Of a stretch of 7,188 bases of DNA, positions 6,084 through 7,188 are shown in pieces; position 1 is the stretch's first letter; every line of letters begins with the position of its first letter. Both the position numbers and the translations under genes were made by a program. This DNA is from JAGMES01 sp023128035 (lineage in GTDB: Bacteria > Bacillota > Halanaerobiia > DY22613): assembly GCA_030627905.1 (NCBI GenBank), contig DAOVRZ010000166.1, positions 1-7,188 of the forward strand, in the 5' to 3' direction. The notes under the pieces are model-generated. The model saw nothing but the letters and a program-made list of their open reading frames with translations. It made no database searches and was not told where the DNA came from.

Positions 6084-6388
6084 GGAATCAATATAATCTC
6101 ACCGGGATGAATCTCAGCAGTTCTTAAATCATTAATTTTTCTAATTTGATATATTAAATCTCGTATATCTTCATCTGCTTTAACAAATTTTTTTGCTAAA
6201 CTCCAAAGTGTATCCCCAGATTGCACCTCTAGATGATGATACTTTACTAGATCATTGCTATTTACATGACCTTCGAGGATTATAAATGTACAGAAAGTAA
6301 CCACAATCATAGTGAGAATTACCATAGGAATAATTTTTGTTTTTTTCTTGGAATCAGTCTTATGTTTAATATTTCGATAATCTTTCAT
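6074..6388 (-). CDS. yneA: SOS cell-division suppressor, YneA-like LysM membrane protein
   Basis: 104 residues from the ATG at 6388. The N-terminus is basic (MKDYRNIKHKTDSKKKTK), one membrane segment follows at about 19-39 (IIPMVILTMIVVTFCTFIIL), and an extracellular LysM domain spans about 50-103 (VQSGDTLWSLAKKF..INDL..AEIHPGEIILIP). LysM domains bind peptidoglycan. This size and layout match B. subtilis YneA, which blocks septum formation during the SOS response and is then degraded. The identification is supported by two LexA boxes in its promoter and the resolvase gene behind it. The ATG at 6388 has GGAGGTG 6 bases upstream; an in-frame ATG at 6403 lies before that site and is less likely. 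A general LysM wall protein is the alternative, but the SOS control argues against it. Confidence 0.85.
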   Translation of the reverse strand: MKDYRNIKHKTDSKKKTKIIPMVILTMIVVTFCTFIILEGHVNSNDLVKYHHLEVQSGDTLWSLAKKFVKADEDIRDLIYQIRKINDLRTAEIHPGEIILIPTS

Positions 6389-6394
6389 TTTTAG

Positions 6395-6401
6395 CACCTC
6401 C
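6395..6401 (-). promoter_or_regulatory. Ribosome binding site deciding the yneA-like start
   Basis: GGAGGTG lies 6 bases before the ATG at 6388. It falls inside the longer frame from the ATG at 6403, which therefore would have no site of its own. Confidence 0.8.
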
Positions 6402-6405
6402 ATAG

Positions 6406-6417
6406 GAACATTTGTTC
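6406..6417. promoter_or_regulatory. LexA (DinR) box 1
   Basis: GAACATTTGTTC is an exact GAAC-N4-GTTC match to the Gram-positive SOS box. It lies just downstream of the -10 box of the yneA-like promoter, covering the expected transcription start and early leader, where LexA would block transcription. Confidence 0.85.
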
Positions 6418-6428
6418 TCTTTGAGCCA

Positions 6429-6458
6429 AGTATAGCACGAACATATGTACTGTGTCAA
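6429..6458 (-). promoter_or_regulatory. Sigma-A promoter of the yneA-like gene
   Basis: On the minus strand a perfect -35 TTGACA (6453-6458) is followed after 18 bases by TATACT (6429-6434). Both LexA boxes lie within or just downstream of it. Confidence 0.85.
6439..6450. promoter_or_regulatory. LexA (DinR) box 2
   Basis: GAACATATGTAC differs at one position from GAAC-N4-GTTC and lies in the spacer between -35 and -10 of the yneA-like promoter. With box 1 it gives two sites 33 bases apart, close to three helical turns, so paired LexA dimers could sit on the same face. Confidence 0.75.
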
Positions 6459-6517
6459 GTATTATTTTAAAAATTTAGTAATAATTTAAAAATAAACTTA
6501 TAAACGGTGATTAAAAT

Positions 6518-6546
6518 TTGTTATATATAAATATTAATCATATGAT
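6518..6546 (+). promoter_or_regulatory. Promoter of the nonapeptide-repeat gene
   Basis: TTGTTA (6518-6523) is followed after 17 bases by TATGAT (6541-6546), a reasonable sigma-A pair. It leaves a leader of about 90 bases before the ATG at 6647. No LexA box is near it, so it is probably not SOS controlled. The -10 region is AT-rich and other alignments are possible. Confidence 0.5.
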
Positions 6547-6646
6547 ATACTCATTGATACACAAAGTTTACTCCTCTTGAATAAAATATATCAATGGAAA
6601 CATAGATTGATCGTATATATAAAAAATATATAAGTGGGGTGATTTA

Positions 6647-7188
6647 ATGGTAGCCGAAAAACCTCTCAGTCCTTCAGGGGAATTTGTTATAGAGATACTC
6701 AAAACATTAGAAGATTATGAGCTTGAACAGATAGCTGAGTATATAAATGAACGTCTTCAAGATAAAAACATTCTTGATATGTTAAGCGTAGTAGATACTC
6801 AAACTGAAACTGAGTCAAATTCATCGTTAGAATCAATCTTATCATCTTCTACCTCAGAAGATGTTTCAGATAATAATGCTTCAAATTCATCAACTGATCA
6901 GATAACAGACCTTCTTCAACAACTGCTACAAAATGATTCAGTTCAACAATTATTAAATAACAATTCAACTGAGCAAGTTGCTAATAATGATGCACTTTCT
7001 CAATTATTAAACAATAAATCAGTTCAGCAATTATTGAATAACAATTCAACTGAGCAAGTTGTTAACAATGATGCACTTTCTCAATTATTAAACAATAAAT
7101 CAGTTCAGCAATTATTGAATAACAATTCAACTGAGCAAGTTGTTAACAATGATGCACTTTCTCAATTATTAAACAATAAATCAGTTCA
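6647..7188 (+). CDS. Q/N-rich nonapeptide-repeat protein, 3'-partial
   Basis: I do not recognise this gene. The ATG at 6647 follows GGGGTGAT (6636-6643), and the frame runs open to the end of the window (180 residues seen). Residues about 9-50 (SPSGEFVIEILKTLEDYELE, then QIAEYINERLQ) look like a short helical head. Residues 51-84 are a Ser/Thr/Asn/Glu linker. From about 89 on, the chain is nonapeptides of the form [SA]-x-x-Q-[LV]-[LVA]-N-N-x, ten of them in the window. The three variants SVQQLLNNN, STEQVVNND and ALSQLLNNK alternate. There is no signal peptide or membrane segment. The regular leucine pairs suggest short amphipathic helices or a solenoid, with weak resemblance to STI1-like helical repeats. 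It is divergent from the SOS yneA-like gene, in the place lexA occupies in Bacillus. Function unknown. Confidence 0.8.
   Translation, partial: MVAEKPLSPSGEFVIEILKTLEDYELEQIAEYINERLQDKNILDMLSVVDTQTETESNSSLESILSSSTSEDVSDNNASNSSTDQITDLLQQLLQNDSVQQLLNNNSTEQVANNDALSQLLNNKSVQQLLNNNSTEQVVNNDALSQLLNNKSVQQLLNNNSTEQVVNNDALSQLLNNKSV
6961..7188 (+). repeat. 81-bp (27-codon) tandem repeat
   Basis: Units begin at 6961, 7042 and 7123 (the last is cut by the window end after 66 bases). Units 1 and 2 differ at two bases (GCTAAT against GTTAAC), and unit 3 is identical to unit 2 as far as it goes. Each unit encodes three diverged nonapeptides. Near-identity at DNA level indicates recent duplication or gene conversion, so copy number probably varies between strains. 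Confidence 0.9.

Noticed and set aside
6961..7188. CRISPR-like array
   Set aside because: The 81-bp units are directly adjacent with no unique spacers, the frame is open throughout, and the period is a multiple of 27 bases, so it is a coding tandem repeat.

Overview
The window is AT-rich DNA from a low-GC Gram-positive bacterium (Firmicutes/Bacillota). Four things point there. Shine-Dalgarno sites are strong (AGGAGG, GGAGGTG). An SOS-type promoter carries Firmicute LexA/DinR boxes (GAAC-N4-GTTC). It drives a yneA-yneB-like pair, the arrangement known from Bacillus subtilis. One promoter (AGGATTT-N14-GAAT) matches the sigma-H pattern of spore formers. The overall flavour, with an RHS surface protein, many palindromic elements and a SEC-C/TPR protein, recalls clostridial or Halanaerobiales-type genomes, but the order is only a guess.

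Layout. (1) 1-1520, plus strand, is a decayed accessory stretch: a 5'-partial and C-terminally truncated RHS/YD-repeat protein (to 970), a 144-bp long-armed palindromic element (1002-1145), the C-terminal remnant of a RimJ-type GNAT acetyltransferase (1166-1462), and a perfect bidirectional terminator (1497-1519) shared with the converging recombinase gene. (2) 1529-2464, minus strand, is an intact XerC/D-type tyrosine recombinase with all catalytic residues. (3) 2465-2911 is non-coding. It holds a second, unrelated ~133-bp imperfect palindrome, a short motif resembling an IS200/IS605 end, and a sigma-H-like promoter. (4) 2912-4765, plus strand, is one reading frame for a SEC-C zinc-motif/TPR-like protein, interrupted by a single in-frame TGA at 3224-3226 and followed by a good terminator. 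(5) 4810-5147 is non-coding but rich in inverted repeats. (6) 5148-6388, minus strand, is an SOS module: LysM membrane protein (yneA-like), an intra-operonic terminator overlapping its stop codon, a serine resolvase (yneB-like), then a 54-residue cysteine-cluster protein with its own promoter. (7) 6418-6646 is a divergent promoter region. (8) 6647 to the end, plus strand, is a 3'-partial gene for a Q/N-rich protein built of nonapeptides grouped in threes as an 81-bp tandem repeat.

How the genes work together. After DNA damage, LexA should leave its two boxes and allow a pulse of the YneA-like division inhibitor. The terminator then limits how much transcription reaches the resolvase gene. In B. 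subtilis the divergent neighbour of yneA is lexA itself; here it is the repeat protein. The most unusual items are the nonapeptide-repeat protein in that position, the small Cys-cluster gene, the single in-frame TGA, and the two long palindromic elements on either side of the GNAT remnant and the recombinase.
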